64,000 nt of DNA from Janthinobacterium sp. FW305-129. Its GTDB lineage: Bacteria; Pseudomonadota; Gammaproteobacteria; Burkholderiales; Burkholderiaceae_D. Positions 43,245-54,008 of this stretch are shown here, in pieces. The stretch spans positions 248,001 to 312,000 of the forward strand of contig NZ_JACYMM010000001.1 in the NCBI RefSeq assembly GCF_020858115.1, in the 5' to 3' direction. A program made the translations under genes and the position numbers. Position 1 is the stretch's first letter. Each line of letters starts with the position of its first letter. A model generated the notes under the pieces. The model was not told where the DNA came from. It was given only the letters and a program-made list of their open reading frames with translations, and searched no databases.

Positions 43245-44750
43245 ATGTATAAAACAGTGCGCGACATGTTCCTGCATTTCAAGGAAGCCGTCCCCTTCCG
43301 CCTCGTCCCCGCCCTGATCTGCACCGCCTTGCTGGTCGGCATGTTATTGCTGCCGGCACCGGACGGCTTGACGCCCAAGGCCTGGGGCCTGGTGGCGATC
43401 TTCCTCACGACGATTCTGGCGATCATTTTAAAAGTGATGCCCATCGGCGTAATGGCGATGATGGCCATCGTCATCGTGTCTTTGTCGCAAGTGACGTCGA
43501 CCTCGTCCAAGGGAGCCATCACGGATGCGCTCAGCAGTTTTTCGAATCCCCTGATCTGGCTGATCGTCGTGGCGATCCTGATTTCGCGCGGCCTCAAGAA
43601 AACGGGGCTGGGCAGCCGCATCGGTCTGCTCTTCATCTCGCTGCTGGGCAAGCGCACCATGGGCATCGGCTATGGCCTGGCGATTTGCGAACTGGTGCTG
43701 GCGCCCTTTACGCCAAGTAACACGGCGCGCGGCGGCGGCATCGTCCACCCCGTCATGAAATCGATCGCCAACGCCTTCGATTCGGATCCGGCCAAGGGCA
43801 CTGAAAAGAAAGTGGGCACGTATCTGGCCCTCGTCAACTACCACGCCAACCCGATCACCTCGGCCATGTTCCTCACGGCCACGGCGCCGAACCCGCTGGT
43901 GGTCGATTTCGTGGCCAAGGCCAGCGGCCAGAGTTTCCACCTGACGTGGACCACCTGGGCCCTGTGCATGCTGCTGCCGGGCCTGGTTTGCCTGCTGCTG
44001 ATGCCGCTGGTAATTTATTGGCTGTCGCCGCCGGAACTGAAAGCCACGCCGGACGCCGTCACCTACGCCAAGTCGGAACTGAAAAGCATGGGGCCGCTGT
44101 CGCCGCCGGAAAAAGTCATGCTGGGCACCTTCGGCTTGCTGCTCTTGCTGTGGGCCAACGTTCCCGCCATGCTGTTCGGCCCCGCGTTTTCGCTCGATGC
44201 AACGGTGGTCGCCTTTGTCGGCCTGTTCGTGCTGATCATCACGGGCACCATCGACTGGGACGACGTGCTGTCCGAAAAGAGCGCCTGGGACACCCTGGTG
44301 TGGTTCGGCGCGCTCGTCATGATGGCCGAGCAGCTGAACAAGACGGGCGTGATCGCCTGGTTTTCGGCCGGCATGAAGGCGGCCATCGTCGCCAGCGGCA
44401 TGGACTGGCTGCCGATTGCCGGCGTGCTGGTACTGGTATTTGTCTTTTCGCATTACTTCTTTGCCAGCACGACGGCCCACATCAGCGCCATGCTGCTGGC
44501 CTTCCTGACGGTGGGCCTGCACCTGATCCCGGCCGAATACCACGTGCCATTCATGCTGATGATGACGGCCGGCTCGGCCATCATGATGACCCTGACCCAC
44601 TACGCGACGGGTACCTCGCCCATCATCTTCGGCAGCGGCTTCGTGACGATGGGCAACTGGTGGCGGGTCGGTTTCATCATGTGCGTGGTGGAACTGCTGA
44701 TCTTTGCGGTCGTCGGCACGACCTGGTGGAAGGTGCTCGGCTACTGGTAA
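43245..44750 (+). CDS. DASS family anion transporter (dicarboxylate-type)
   Basis: A 501-residue polytopic transporter of the divalent anion:Na+ symporter family (CitT/TtdT/SodiT type). Twelve or more helices are predicted, with the signature pair around APFTPSNTARGGGIVHPVM and later SHYFFASTTAHISAMLLAF and the loop THYATGTSPIIFGSGF. It probably moves C4-dicarboxylates, citrate or 2-oxoglutarate; the exact substrate is not evident. AAAGG lies 7 bases before the ATG at 43245. It is convergent with the small gene at 44760. Confidence 0.9.
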   Translation: MYKTVRDMFLHFKEAVPFRLVPALICTALLVGMLLLPAPDGLTPKAWGLVAIFLTTILAIILKVMPIGVMAMMAIVIVSLSQVTSTSSKGAITDALSSFSNPLIWLIVVAILISRGLKKTGLGSRIGLLFISLLGKRTMGIGYGLAICELVLAPFTPSNTARGGGIVHPVMKSIANAFDSDPAKGTEKKVGTYLALVNYHANPITSAMFLTATAPNPLVVDFVAKASGQSFHLTWTTWALCMLLPGLVCLLLMPLVIYWLSPPELKATPDAVTYAKSELKSMGPLSPPEKVMLGTFGLLLLLWANVPAMLFGPAFSLDATVVAFVGLFVLIITGTIDWDDVLSEKSAWDTLVWFGALVMMAEQLNKTGVIAWFSAGMKAAIVASGMDWLPIAGVLVLVFVFSHYFFASTTAHISAMLLAFLTVGLHLIPAEYHVPFMLMMTAGSAIMMTLTHYATGTSPIIFGSGFVTMGNWWRVGFIMCVVELLIFAVVGTTWWKVLGYW

Positions 44751-44759
44751 TACCGGTTG

Positions 44760-45407
44760 CTACAGCTGGCGCGCCAGCTGCCGCATGGCCGCCAGGCAGT
44801 GCGCCAGCTCGCCGCCGACGGCGCGCTTCCACAGCACGGCCGCCTGCGACCACGCCTGTTTCGCCAGCAAGTCCCTGAGCTGCGCCTGCAGATCGTCCGG
44901 CAAGCCGCCGAACCGGCGCAATTCAAGCGAGCGGGGCTGGCCGTGGCGGCCCGCCGGGTCCATTTCCTCCAGCGCGTCGTGCAGGCTGCCGTAGCGGTGC
45001 AGGGCGCCGCCGTCGTCGACGGCCGCCAGCGTCAGGTCCGGTGTTGCTTCCAGGTCGTAGCCCAGGTCGCGGCAAGGCTCGTCGATCAGCTGGGCAATAT
45101 TGTAGATCGTCAACACCTGCGCCGAACGCACGACGTCCGTCAAGTCGTGCACGTCGACGCCCGCGTCCAGCAAACGCTGCAGGGCAGGGGCGTTGATGAA
45201 GGGGAAATCCGACTCGCCCAGGTCGCGCCAGCGTGCTATCCACTGCGGCTGCGGCAAGCTGTCGTCGACGACGTCGGCCCACAGGCCGCGCAGCAGCAAC
45301 TGCTGCAGCAAGGGGCCATATTTCTTCTGTTCAATATCCTGCGCCAATGTATCGGCCTGTCCGGCATCGAAGCCGGCTTCCCGCAATCGCCCGGTGATCG
45401 TTGTCAT
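44760..45407 (-). CDS. Hypothetical protein, last gene of the signalling operon
   Basis: A 215-residue soluble protein, largely helical and acidic, with no signal peptide or motif I recognise. It lies 63 bases after the small Cys-rich protein gene on the same strand and may be co-transcribed with it. An 18-bp perfect palindrome (44763-44780) lies inside its last codons; no T-run follows, so it is not called a terminator. Confidence 0.65.
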   Translation of the reverse strand: MTTITGRLREAGFDAGQADTLAQDIEQKKYGPLLQQLLLRGLWADVVDDSLPQPQWIARWRDLGESDFPFINAPALQRLLDAGVDVHDLTDVVRSAQVLTIYNIAQLIDEPCRDLGYDLEATPDLTLAAVDDGGALHRYGSLHDALEEMDPAGRHGQPRSLELRRFGGLPDDLQAQLRDLLAKQAWSQAAVLWKRAVGGELAHCLAAMRQLARQL

Positions 45408-45470
45408 TCTCCGCCGCCTGCCTTTCCCTGTGAGTGTGTACAGGCGGTATCATATAGGCAAGCACCGCCG

Positions 45471-45845
45471 TCACGGCAACCGCCCGCGCACGACTTCCAG
45501 CAGGTAGGCGCGCGCCGCAGTCCGGTCCATGCCTTTTTCTTGCAACAGCGGCAATAATTGTTCGAACAGCCGGCGCCGCTGCCGGGACGCCTCGGACGTG
45601 TCGCGCCGGTCCGAAAAGAAATCCATCAGGGTCGAGCCGCACAGGCAATTGCGGTAGACCTCGACGATGGCGACGTTGTTGTCATCGAAACTTTGTTTCA
45701 GCCCCGAGACATCCTGCCGCATCGATTGCGTCTGCCCGATGAACTCATCCGCCGTGGCGAAGACGCGGCCGCAGCAGGCGCAATGCTTGGGAAAGGCCGC
45801 TTCTGCCAGGGCGCGCAAGCCTGCGAAGAACAGTTGCTCCTGCAT
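45471..45845 (-). CDS. Small Cys-rich, zinc-ribbon-like protein in the signalling operon
   Basis: A 124-residue protein with an N-terminal CACCGRVF motif (Cys21, Cys23, Cys24) and a second CLCG motif about 45 residues later. The spacing suggests a metal-binding ribbon, but the family is not recognised. The start at 45845 is preferred because AGGAG lies five bases before it; the ATG one codon earlier is too close. It begins 20 bases after the stop of the response regulator gene, so it probably belongs to the kinase operon. Confidence 0.6.
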   Translation of the reverse strand: MQEQLFFAGLRALAEAAFPKHCACCGRVFATADEFIGQTQSMRQDVSGLKQSFDDNNVAIVEVYRNCLCGSTLMDFFSDRRDTSEASRQRRRLFEQLLPLLQEKGMDRTAARAYLLEVVRGRLP

Positions 45846-45865
45846 CATGGCTCCTGGCGGCGCGC

Positions 45866-48418
45866 CTAGGCGGCGCGGTTGCTGATCTGGACGACACGCG
45901 GCCCCATCGGCGGCCCCAGCGGCGGCCGCTGCACGCCCGATTCGAAGCGCAGGAAGGCTTCCTGCAAATGCTCCTTCAGCAAGGTTTCGTCCCAGGGCTT
46001 GGTGATGAACTTGTACACGGAGCCTTCGTTGATGGCGGCCGTCACCGAATGCAATTCAGGATAGCCGGACAGCATCACGCGCACGATTTCCGGATAGATG
46101 CCCTTGATGCGGCGCAAGAGTTCGTTGCCGGACATGCCAGGCATGCGCGCATCCGTGAGGATCACGCCCACCGCGTTGGAGGCGACCAGTTCCAGCGCTT
46201 CCTGCGGATTGGTGGTGCTGAGTATCTGGTAGCCTTCCTTGCGCAGCGAGCGGCGCAGCGCGGACAGCATATGCTCTTCGTCGTCGACCAGCAGCAGCAC
46301 GCGCTGCGGCACTTCCGCGTGGCAATTGTCGGGCGGCAAATGGGTACCCGCATACAGCAGCTTGTCCATCTCGGCGCCCGGCAGGGGGCGGCTGAAGTAA
46401 TAGCCTTGCATGGCGTCGCAGTGATTGGTATTGAGAAATGCCAATTGTCCTTCCGTTTCCACGCCCTCGGCCACCGTGCGCATGTTGAGCGACTTGGCCA
46501 TGGCGATGATGGAGCGGGTCAGCGAAGCGCCGTCCTCGCTGTCGGTCACGTCGCGGATGAACGACTGGTCGATCTTCACCACGTCGATGGGGAATTGCTT
46601 GAGATAGGACAAGCTGGAATAGCCGGTGCCGAAGTCGTCCAGCGCCAGGGTGACGCCGATTTCCTTCAACTGTTCCAGCGCCCGCACCACCAGGTCGCGG
46701 TTTTGCATCAGCACGCTCTCGGTCAGCTCCAGCTCCAGGCAGTCGGCCGGCACGCCGCTGTCGGCCAGCACTTCGCGCACCAGTTGCGGCATGTCGACCT
46801 GGCGGAACTGGCGCGCCGAGACGTTGACGGCCATCGTCAGGTGCGTAAAGCCGTAGGCATGCCAGACGCCGAGCTGGGCGCAGGCCGTGCGCAGCACCCA
46901 TTCGCCGATGGCAATGATCATGCCCGCTTCTTCGGCCAGGGGAATGAAGCGGTCCGGCGGCACCATGCCGATGCCGGGCCGGCGCCAGCGCAGCAGCGCT
47001 TCCATGCCATAGACTTTCCCACTGACCAGGTTGACCTTGGGCTGGTAGTGCAATTCCAGCTCGCCCTGCGCCAGCGCCTGGTGCAAGGCGTGTTCGATCT
47101 CGGCCCGCTCTTCCACCAGCACGCCCATCTTGTGATTGTAGAACTGGTAAGCGTTGCGGCCCTTGTCCTTGGCGCTGTAGAGGGCCGCGTCGGCCGTCTT
47201 CAACAGGATGTCGCCGCTGTCGCCGTCGGAGGGAAACAGGCTGGCGCCGATACTGGTGCTGACGTGCAAGGTATGTTCGCCCAGCACAAACGGCTCGGCA
47301 AACACGGCCAGCACCTTTTTGGCGATGTCTTCGGCCGTGTCGCTATCGGGCAAGTCCGTCAGCAGGATGACGAACTCGTCGCCGCCCTGGCGGGCCACCG
47401 TGTCGCCTTCGCGCACCGCGTGCTGCAGCCGCCGCGCCACTTCCTGCAGCAGGGCATCGCCCACGGGGTGGCCATAGCTGTCGTTGACGAACTTGAAACG
47501 GTCGAGGTCCAGCATCAGGGTCGCCAGGTGCAGCCGGGTGCGGCGGGCGTGGGCGATGGCCTGGCCGATGCGGTCGTTCAGCAGCTGGCGGTTGGGCAAG
47601 TCCGTCAGCGCATCGTGGTTGGCCAGGTATTCGATGCGCCATTCCTGCAGCTTGCGTTCCGTGATGTCCTGCACCGTGCCGCGCATCAGCAGCACCTGCC
47701 GGCCTTGGCGCACGGCCTCGGCCTGGTGGAAGACGATGCACTCGCCGCCGCCCGGCTGCAGCACCTTGTGTTCCAGGCTGTAGCCGGTGCCGCTGGCATG
47801 CAGTTCCATGAAGGCGTCGAGCAGCAGGGGCCGCTGGTCTTCCGGCAGGCATTGCAGCAGGCGCTCGAAGCTGGTGGGGCCGGAATCGGCATCGAGGCCC
47901 AGGATGCGCAACAGTTCCGGCGACCAGTAGCCGTCGCCGTCGGCGAGCCGGTACTCCCAGTTGCCCAGGCGGGCCAGCGCCTGCGCGTGGCTGAGGCTTT
48001 CCTGGATGCGGCTCAACTCGGTGAGCGCGCTGCTGGCGCGCAGCAGGTAGCGCAGCCGGTGCGCCAGCAGCCGCCATTGCATCGGCTTGGAGATAAAGTC
48101 GCTGGCGCCCGCTTCCAGCGCCTGTTTGATGGAGTCATCGTCGTCGTTGCCGGTAAGAACGACAATGGGCACGTGCGCGCCGCCGGGCAGCCGGCGCAGC
48201 TGGGCGCAGCATTCGAAGCCGCTCATGCCGGGCATGGCGACGTCGAGCAGGACCAGGTCGGGCACGCCGCGCTGGAAGGCGGCCAGCGCATCGAGGCCGC
48301 TGGCCGCTTCCTCGATGCGGAAGCCTTCCGGCTCCAGCGCTTCGGTCACCAGGAGGCGCGTCATGGCGTCGTCATCGACCACCAGGATCAGGGCGTGCGG
48401 AGGGAGTGCGGTATTCAT
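45866..48418 (-). CDS. REC-PAS-GGDEF-EAL-REC response regulator (c-di-GMP turnover)
   Basis: An 850-residue regulator for cyclic di-GMP. Domains in order: receiver (about 5-125, phosphoacceptor in [13 protein letters not shown]), PAS-type (about 145-265), GGDEF (about 275-435, intact [10 protein letters not shown] with a likely I-site REGD five residues earlier), EAL (about 445-695, intact [24 protein letters not shown]) and a second receiver (about 720-840, [13 protein letters not shown]). Both cyclase and phosphodiesterase motifs look complete. It overlaps the kinase gene by an ATGA junction, so the kinase most likely phosphorylates one or both receivers. Two receivers flanking one output is unusual. 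Confidence 0.93.
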   Translation of the reverse strand: MNTALPPHALILVVDDDAMTRLLVTEALEPEGFRIEEAASGLDALAAFQRGVPDLVLLDVAMPGMSGFECCAQLRRLPGGAHVPIVVLTGNDDDDSIKQALEAGASDFISKPMQWRLLAHRLRYLLRASSALTELSRIQESLSHAQALARLGNWEYRLADGDGYWSPELLRILGLDADSGPTSFERLLQCLPEDQRPLLLDAFMELHASGTGYSLEHKVLQPGGGECIVFHQAEAVRQGRQVLLMRGTVQDITERKLQEWRIEYLANHDALTDLPNRQLLNDRIGQAIAHARRTRLHLATLMLDLDRFKFVNDSYGHPVGDALLQEVARRLQHAVREGDTVARQGGDEFVILLTDLPDSDTAEDIAKKVLAVFAEPFVLGEHTLHVSTSIGASLFPSDGDSGDILLKTADAALYSAKDKGRNAYQFYNHKMGVLVEERAEIEHALHQALAQGELELHYQPKVNLVSGKVYGMEALLRWRRPGIGMVPPDRFIPLAEEAGMIIAIGEWVLRTACAQLGVWHAYGFTHLTMAVNVSARQFRQVDMPQLVREVLADSGVPADCLELELTESVLMQNRDLVVRALEQLKEIGVTLALDDFGTGYSSLSYLKQFPIDVVKIDQSFIRDVTDSEDGASLTRSIIAMAKSLNMRTVAEGVETEGQLAFLNTNHCDAMQGYYFSRPLPGAEMDKLLYAGTHLPPDNCHAEVPQRVLLLVDDEEHMLSALRRSLRKEGYQILSTTNPQEALELVASNAVGVILTDARMPGMSGNELLRRIKGIYPEIVRVMLSGYPELHSVTAAINEGSVYKFITKPWDETLLKEHLQEAFLRFESGVQRPPLGPPMGPRVVQISNRAA

Positions 48419-51400
48419 AGGGCTTCCTTTTCAAGGGCCAGGGCGGCGAGGACACGGTCGAGTTCTTGCTGGATGCCGCGGATATGGCGCAGCGCGCTGC
48501 CGACGTCGTTGCTGCGCGCGTATTGTTCGATTTCACGGCAAGTGGCGGACAAGCCCAGCGCGCCAACGTTGGCGCAGCTGGACTTGAAGGTATGCGCCGC
48601 CAGCTGCAGGGCCGCGGCATCGCTGGCCCCGGCGGCCATTTCCAGCTGCCCCAGCAGGCGCGGGGCGTCGCTGTAGAACAGGTCGATGATGCGGCCCAGC
48701 ACGTCGGGACGGCCCGGGCGCCGCATGGCGCGCAGGTTTTGCAGGGCGGCCGCGTCGAGGATAGGGCTTGCATCGCTCGCCGCCGCCGGCTCCGCCTGGG
48801 CCGGGTCGACTTCCTCCGCCGTCTCCGCTGCCGCCGGTACGGAAGATGCGGGGCGCCAGCGGGCCAGCACGGCCAGCAGGGCGGCGCGCGTGTACGGCTT
48901 GGCGAGGTAGTCGTCCATGCCCGCGTCCAGGCACAGTTCGCGGTCGCCCAGGATGGCATTGGCCGTCAGGGCAATGATGGGCGTGCGGCTGCGGCCTTGC
49001 TCGCTTTCCATGCGGCGCAGGCGCCGCGTCGCCTCGAAGCCGTCCATTTCCGGCATCTGGCAATCCATCAGGATCACATCGAACGGGTAGCGCTCCCACA
49101 GGGCCAGCGCGCGCCGGCCGTTGTCGGCCGGCGTGGCCTGGTAAGCGGTATCTTCCAGCATGGCCAGGGCGATTTCCTGATTGATCGCGTTGTCTTCCAC
49201 CAGCAGCATGCGCAGCGGCGCCGGCGCTGCGCCAGCGCCGTCCGGCGCGGCGGGCAGGGCGGGCTTCATCGGCGCCGCCGGCGCGTCCCCGGGCGCCACC
49301 GCGCCCACGACGACGGTGACGGCGAAGCTGGAGCCCTGGCCCGCCACGGATTCGAGCACGATATTGCCGCCCATCATTTCCGCCAGTTGCTTGATGATGG
49401 CCAGGCCCAGCCCCGTGCCGCCGTATTTGCGCGAGGTGGTGCTGTCGGCCTGGCGGAAGGGCTGGAAGACGGCCGCCGCCGCTTCCGGCGTCATGCCGAT
49501 GCCCGTGTCGCGCACTTCCAGCCGGAGCTGGCCGGCGGCGGAGCAGCTGACGTCGATGGCAATTTCGCCCCGTTCCGTGAACTTGGTGGCGTTATTGAGC
49601 AGGTTGGTGAGGATCTGGCGCAGGCGCACGGGGTCGCCGCGCACGTGCTGCGGCACGTCGGGCGCGATGCGGCAGGTAAATGCGATGGCCTTGCGTTCGA
49701 TGCCGTTGGCAAACAGCGCCACCACGTCGTCGATCACCTGGCGCAGGTCGAAGGGGATGTGTTCGAGCACCAGCTTGCCTGCCTCGATCTTGGAAAAATC
49801 GAGGATGTCGTCGATGATGCTGAGCAGGCTTTCGCCCGAGCGGTGCACCGTGTGCACGAAACGCTGCTGCGTGGGACTCAGTTCCGTGCGCTGCAGCAGT
49901 TCCGTCATGCCCAGCACGCCATTCATCGGCGTGCGGATTTCGTGGCTCATCTTGGCCAGGAACTCGGATTTCGCCCGGTTGGCGGCATCGGCCTCGGCCT
50001 TGGCCTGCGTCAGCGCCAGGTCGCGCTGTTCCACGTGTTCAAGCATACCGTTGAAGCCCATGATCAGCTGCCCCAGTTCATCGCTGCCGTGCTGCGCCAC
50101 GCGCACCGACAGCGCCTTGCCGTCGCGGATATGCGCGATGGCGTAGGACAGGCGCGCCAGCGGCCTGGCGATCGACGCGCTGATCAGGCCCGTGATGGCC
50201 ACGCAGGCCAGCAGCAGGACCAGCGCGATGCCGAGGATCAGCATGAAGGCATGCCGCACGCCATCGCGCACCTTGGCCACCGCCTCCTGCTGCTGCCCCG
50301 TGATGCGCGCCACCTGCTGCGCGGAATAGGCGGCCTGTTCGCGCTCGAAGGCACGCACATGGTCGATCACGTCGTTCAGCGCCGTCTGGCTGTCGAGCAC
50401 GCTGCCCTTGGCCTGCACCAGCCGCCGTCCCGAGCGCTCCACTGCGTCCAGGTAGGTGTTGACGGTCCGCGTTTCGGCCAGCAAGCCCAGCTGGCCTATG
50501 CTTTGCAGCAAGGTCTGCATGGTCGCCATGTCGCGGTGCAGGGCGCTGATGCGCCGGTCGATATCGCGGCCCAGGCGCGCGACGTCGGCGGCGGCCGTGG
50601 CCAGCATGACTTCGCCCACGTCGATGCTGATGGCGTCGACGGCCAGGTTGATTTCGCCGCTGGCATCCTCAATGCGGGCCGAGGTGTGCATGTAGCGGCC
50701 GGCCTCGGCCAGCCGGTCGCGTCCGATGGCCAGCTGCAGTTCGATGGGGTCGAGCTCCTCGGCCAGGCGCAGGTGGGCAGTGGCCAGGGCGGCGCTGGTT
50801 TGCTCCTTGAGGACAAGATAGGCGGCCTGCCGCGCCGCGCCGGCGCCGCCTTCGGCCAGCAGCCCGGCGCGCAGGGCCAGCAAGCCGGCGGCGGGATCGA
50901 GCATCTGGCGCGCCGTGGCCAGCAGTTTCGCCCGCAGCGCCAGCTGGGACGGGCTGATGTCGCGCTCGCTGGTGCCCGCCAGGTGCGCGACGGCCGCCGT
51001 CAGCCGCTCGCGCAGGGGGGCGATGCGGAAACGGTTTTTCACGGCTTCCGTTTCGGCCAGCGCAATCTGCATGTCGTGGATGCTCTTGCGCAAATCCGTC
51101 AGGTAGCGGGCATTCTGGTTCAGGCGTTGGCTTTGCAGCTGCACCTCGGCGGCCGTGGCCTGGGCCTGGCTGTCGATCAGGCGGATCTTGCCGCGCGCGC
51201 CCTTGGCGGCGGCCTTGATCTGCGCCAGCACTTGCCGCATCTCCGTCGCCTGCGCCTTGTAATAGGCCTCGTTTTCCAGGCGCTTGCGCACGGCGACGCG
51301 CATGCGCTGGAATTCCCGCTCGAAGGCCGCGTGGTAGCGCGGCGCCTGCGATTCGCCATGGCGCCGCAAATCGTCGCTGAGGCGCTCGGCGGCCTGGATA

Positions 51401-51657
51401 TTGGCGCCGATCTTGTTCGACACCTGCTCCAGCTGCGCCAGGTCTTCCGCCTTGCCCAGCTCGAAAAAGTCCGAGGCCATGTCTTGCACGGTATAGCGCA
51501 GGCGCAACACGTCCGTGTACAGCGGCACCGTCTCGTCGGTCAAACCGTGGACATGGGTTTCGATGCCTTTCACCAGCAGCAGGCCGGCCGCCGCCATGGC
51601 CGCCACGCCCGCCAGCAGGACGCTGGTACTGATGATGAGCTTGGTCCTGATTTTCAT
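48415..51657 (-). CDS. Hybrid sensor histidine kinase with Hpt domain
   Basis: A 1080-residue membrane phosphorelay kinase. The first helix is at about 10-31. A long, mainly helical periplasmic sensor runs to about 480, and a second helix ([20 protein letters not shown]) leads into HAMP. The phosphoacceptor sits in [17 protein letters not shown]. The ATPase domain carries [10 protein letters not shown] and GTGLGLAI. The receiver has [14 protein letters not shown], and a C-terminal Hpt domain has [17 protein letters not shown] LivJ-type binding-protein gene lies directly upstream (29-base gap), which suggests the sensor detects ligand through that protein. The layout resembles the TorT-TorS pairing. 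Confidence 0.93.
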   Translation of the reverse strand: MKIRTKLIISTSVLLAGVAAMAAAGLLLVKGIETHVHGLTDETVPLYTDVLRLRYTVQDMASDFFELGKAEDLAQLEQVSNKIGANIQAAERLSDDLRRHGESQAPRYHAAFEREFQRMRVAVRKRLENEAYYKAQATEMRQVLAQIKAAAKGARGKIRLIDSQAQATAAEVQLQSQRLNQNARYLTDLRKSIHDMQIALAETEAVKNRFRIAPLRERLTAAVAHLAGTSERDISPSQLALRAKLLATARQMLDPAAGLLALRAGLLAEGGAGAARQAAYLVLKEQTSAALATAHLRLAEELDPIELQLAIGRDRLAEAGRYMHTSARIEDASGEINLAVDAISIDVGEVMLATAAADVARLGRDIDRRISALHRDMATMQTLLQSIGQLGLLAETRTVNTYLDAVERSGRRLVQAKGSVLDSQTALNDVIDHVRAFEREQAAYSAQQVARITGQQQEAVAKVRDGVRHAFMLILGIALVLLLACVAITGLISASIARPLARLSYAIAHIRDGKALSVRVAQHGSDELGQLIMGFNGMLEHVEQRDLALTQAKAEADAANRAKSEFLAKMSHEIRTPMNGVLGMTELLQRTELSPTQQRFVHTVHRSGESLLSIIDDILDFSKIEAGKLVLEHIPFDLRQVIDDVVALFANGIERKAIAFTCRIAPDVPQHVRGDPVRLRQILTNLLNNATKFTERGEIAIDVSCSAAGQLRLEVRDTGIGMTPEAAAAVFQPFRQADSTTSRKYGGTGLGLAIIKQLAEMMGGNIVLESVAGQGSSFAVTVVVGAVAPGDAPAAPMKPALPAAPDGAGAAPAPLRMLLVEDNAINQEIALAMLEDTAYQATPADNGRRALALWERYPFDVILMDCQMPEMDGFEATRRLRRMESEQGRSRTPIIALTANAILGDRELCLDAGMDDYLAKPYTRAALLAVLARWRPASSVPAAAETAEEVDPAQAEPAAASDASPILDAAALQNLRAMRRPGRPDVLGRIIDLFYSDAPRLLGQLEMAAGASDAAALQLAAHTFKSSCANVGALGLSATCREIEQYARSNDVGSALRHIRGIQQELDRVLAALALEKEAL

Positions 51658-51685
51658 GCCGGGTTCCAGGGCAGGGGGGCGCGCA

Positions 51686-52843
51686 TCACTTCGCGGCAGG
51701 CGCCAGGTCCGCCGGGACGATCCTGCCGTCGGCGATGCGGGTCAGGAAAACGGCCGTCGACGCCTGGTGGTCGCCGGGTTGCAGCGTCACCTGCAAGCCG
51801 CCCAGATCGAGCCGGTCGAACGTTTCGAAACTCTGGATCAGGCGCTCGCGCGTGAGGCCCGCGCCCGCGCGGCGCAGCGCCGCCACCATCAGGGTGGCCG
51901 AGATGCAGCCTTCGAAACTGACGAAAGACAGCCTGGCCGCCGGCACGTGCCGGGCCAGCAGCGCGGCGCAGTCGGCGGCAATCGGCAGCGTGCGGTCCTC
52001 CGGCAGGGGCACCACTTGCGAAATCACAATGTTGTTGCCTTCCGTGCCCAGCAGCTGCAGCAGGCTGTCGGTGCCGACGAAGGAGACGGTGGCCAGCGCC
52101 GCCTTCAGCCCGGCCTGCCTTGCCTCGCGCACGAAGGCGGCCACCGGCGTGTAGGGACCGGCCATGACCACCGCCTGCAGGTCGTGGCCGATCAGGGCCG
52201 CCAGGCCCGCCTTGACGGCCGTCGTGCCGCGCTGGAACGAGCCCTTGGCAACGAGTTCCATGCCGCGCCGCTGCAGGGCGCGCACCGTGCCGTCGAGCAC
52301 GGCATTGCCGAAACCGTCGTCCTGGTACAGCACGCCGAAGCGCTGGATGCCCCGGCTGGTGAAATACTGCACCAGGGCATCGGACTCATCGTCGTAACTG
52401 GCGCGGAAGTTGATAATTTCATGCACCACGGGGCGGCGCAGGGTCATCGCGCCCGTAAATGCGCCCACCAGCGGCACCTTCATTTCCTCGATGATCGGGA
52501 TGACGGCGTTGGTGGTGGGCGTGCCCACGTTGCCGAACAGGGCGAATACCTGTTTTTCCTCGACCAGCCGGAGCGTTTCGCTGATGGCGCGGTCCGGATC
52601 ATAGCCATCGTCGGCCACCACCAGCTCGATGCTGCGGCCGTGGATGCCGCCGCCCCGGTTCGCTTCCTGGAACACGGCCGTCGCGCCGTCGAGCATGGCC
52701 CGCCCCAGTCCCGAGGCGGCGCCCGTCTGTGCGTTGACCATGCCGAGCCGGATGTGCGTATCGGTCACGCCCGGTTCGGCGGCATGGCCGGAGCCGGCGG
52801 CGAGGGCGATAGCGAACCAGCAGCATTCCCGGAAACAGCGCAT
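51686..52843 (-). CDS. LivJ/LivK-type periplasmic binding protein, probable kinase co-sensor
   Basis: A 385-residue exported protein of the branched-chain amino acid/amide binding family. The signal peptide ends near residue 22 ([11 protein letters not shown]), and the mature part starts [45 protein letters not shown] is typical of the fold. No permease or ATPase genes are present; the neighbours are a hybrid kinase and a c-di-GMP regulator. This points to a sensing rather than a transport role. The ligand is unknown; amino acids, amides or aromatic acids are common in the family. Confidence 0.87.
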   Translation of the reverse strand: MRCFRECCWFAIALAAGSGHAAEPGVTDTHIRLGMVNAQTGAASGLGRAMLDGATAVFQEANRGGGIHGRSIELVVADDGYDPDRAISETLRLVEEKQVFALFGNVGTPTTNAVIPIIEEMKVPLVGAFTGAMTLRRPVVHEIINFRASYDDESDALVQYFTSRGIQRFGVLYQDDGFGNAVLDGTVRALQRRGMELVAKGSFQRGTTAVKAGLAALIGHDLQAVVMAGPYTPVAAFVREARQAGLKAALATVSFVGTDSLLQLLGTEGNNIVISQVVPLPEDRTLPIAADCAALLARHVPAARLSFVSFEGCISATLMVAALRRAGAGLTRERLIQSFETFDRLDLGGLQVTLQPGDHQASTAVFLTRIADGRIVPADLAPAAK

Positions 52844-52967
52844 GAGCTACCTTTATTGAAGTTGACAGGTATCAATAGGTAAAGGGTTGACAACGAGTAT
52901 GGCCGAAATTGCCAACGCAAAACTCACACATAATCACGGCGCCCCACGCCATTGCGGCGCAGCGCGT

Positions 52968-53975
52968 TCAAGGCACGGGCAGCCGCACCACCACCTTGCC
53001 CCGTGCGCGGCCCTGCGCCAGGTAGGCCAGCGCCTGTTTCGCCTCAATAAAAGTAAACACCTTGTCGATGACGGGGCGAATGGTGCCCGCGTCGAGCAGG
53101 GCGGCGATCTGCGCCAGCTGGCCGCCGTCGGGACGCACGAAGTGGAAGGCGTAGCTGGCGCCGCGCCGCCGCGCCTGACCGATGATCTTGCGGCTGAGTA
53201 AACCGAACACCAGTTTCAGCACCATGTGCATGCCGCGCGCGCGGGCGAAGGCGGCGTCCGGCGGGCCGACCAGCGAGACGACGCGGCTGCCAGGCTTGAC
53301 GATGCGCAAGGCCTTTTCCAGGCCGTCGCCGCGCACCGTGCCCAGCACGGCGTCGTAATCGCGCAGCACTTCCTCGAACGGTTGTTTCTTGTAATCGACC
53401 ACCTCGTCGGCGCCCAGGCCGCGCACCAGTTCCACGTTGGCCGTGCTGGTGGTCGTGCCCACGCGGGCGCCCAGGTGCCTGGCCAGCTGGATGGCAAACG
53501 TGCCGATGCCGCCGGAACCGGCCGGGATGAACACTTTCTGGCCAGGCCGCAGCCGCATGCGCTCGTGCATGGCTTGCCACGCCGTCAAGCCCACCATCGG
53601 TATCGACGCCGCCTGCACGAAATCGAGGCTGGCCGGTTTCAGGGCGGCCGCCTGTTCCGGCACGACGGCAAATTCGGCCACGCTGCCATGCGGCGTGTCG
53701 AAAATACTCGCATACACGGCGTCGCCCGCTTTAAAACGCGTGACGCCGCTGCCGACTTCCATCACCACGCCGGCCAGGTCGCTGCCCAGGGTGGCCGGCA
53801 AGCGCATTTTCAAGATCGGCTTGAAGTCGCCCCTGGGGATCAGGTAATCGATGGGATTGAGGCCCACGGCGTGCACGCGCACCAGCAGTTCGCCGGGGCC
53901 GGGCGCGGGGCGGGGCAGGTCGGCAAACGCCACGTGATCGAGGCCGCCGTATTGTTTGAGTTGCAATGCTCGCAT
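52968..53975 (-). CDS. NADP-dependent zinc-free quinone oxidoreductase (MDR family)
   Basis: A 335-residue medium-chain dehydrogenase/reductase of the quinone-reductase branch. The nucleotide-binding motif is AGSGGIGTFAIQLA, and the N-terminal part has HAVGLNPIDYLIPRGD. The zinc-ligand cysteines of alcohol dehydrogenases are absent. It follows the SDR gene on the same strand after 33 bases. With the SDR and the TetR regulator upstream it forms a likely unit for reduction of reactive carbonyls or quinones; the substrate is not evident. Confidence 0.87.
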   Translation of the reverse strand: MRALQLKQYGGLDHVAFADLPRPAPGPGELLVRVHAVGLNPIDYLIPRGDFKPILKMRLPATLGSDLAGVVMEVGSGVTRFKAGDAVYASIFDTPHGSVAEFAVVPEQAAALKPASLDFVQAASIPMVGLTAWQAMHERMRLRPGQKVFIPAGSGGIGTFAIQLARHLGARVGTTTSTANVELVRGLGADEVVDYKKQPFEEVLRDYDAVLGTVRGDGLEKALRIVKPGSRVVSLVGPPDAAFARARGMHMVLKLVFGLLSRKIIGQARRRGASYAFHFVRPDGGQLAQIAALLDAGTIRPVIDKVFTFIEAKQALAYLAQGRARGKVVVRLPVP

Positions 53976-54008
53976 GATGTTCTCTTCGGATAGTGAAAGG
54001 CGCGGCGC

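Noticed and set aside
44763-44780. An 18-bp perfect palindrome as a terminator or operator
   Set aside because: It lies inside the last codons of the minus-strand gene and has no T-run; the repeated Gln-Leu codons can explain it.
45968-48676. A 902-codon plus-strand frame opposite the GGDEF-EAL gene
   Set aside because: It is antisense to a gene with intact motifs and has low-complexity composition without recognisable domains.
48466-51855. An 1129-codon plus-strand frame opposite the hybrid kinase
   Set aside because: Antisense shadow of the kinase; no motif, and no start signal of note.
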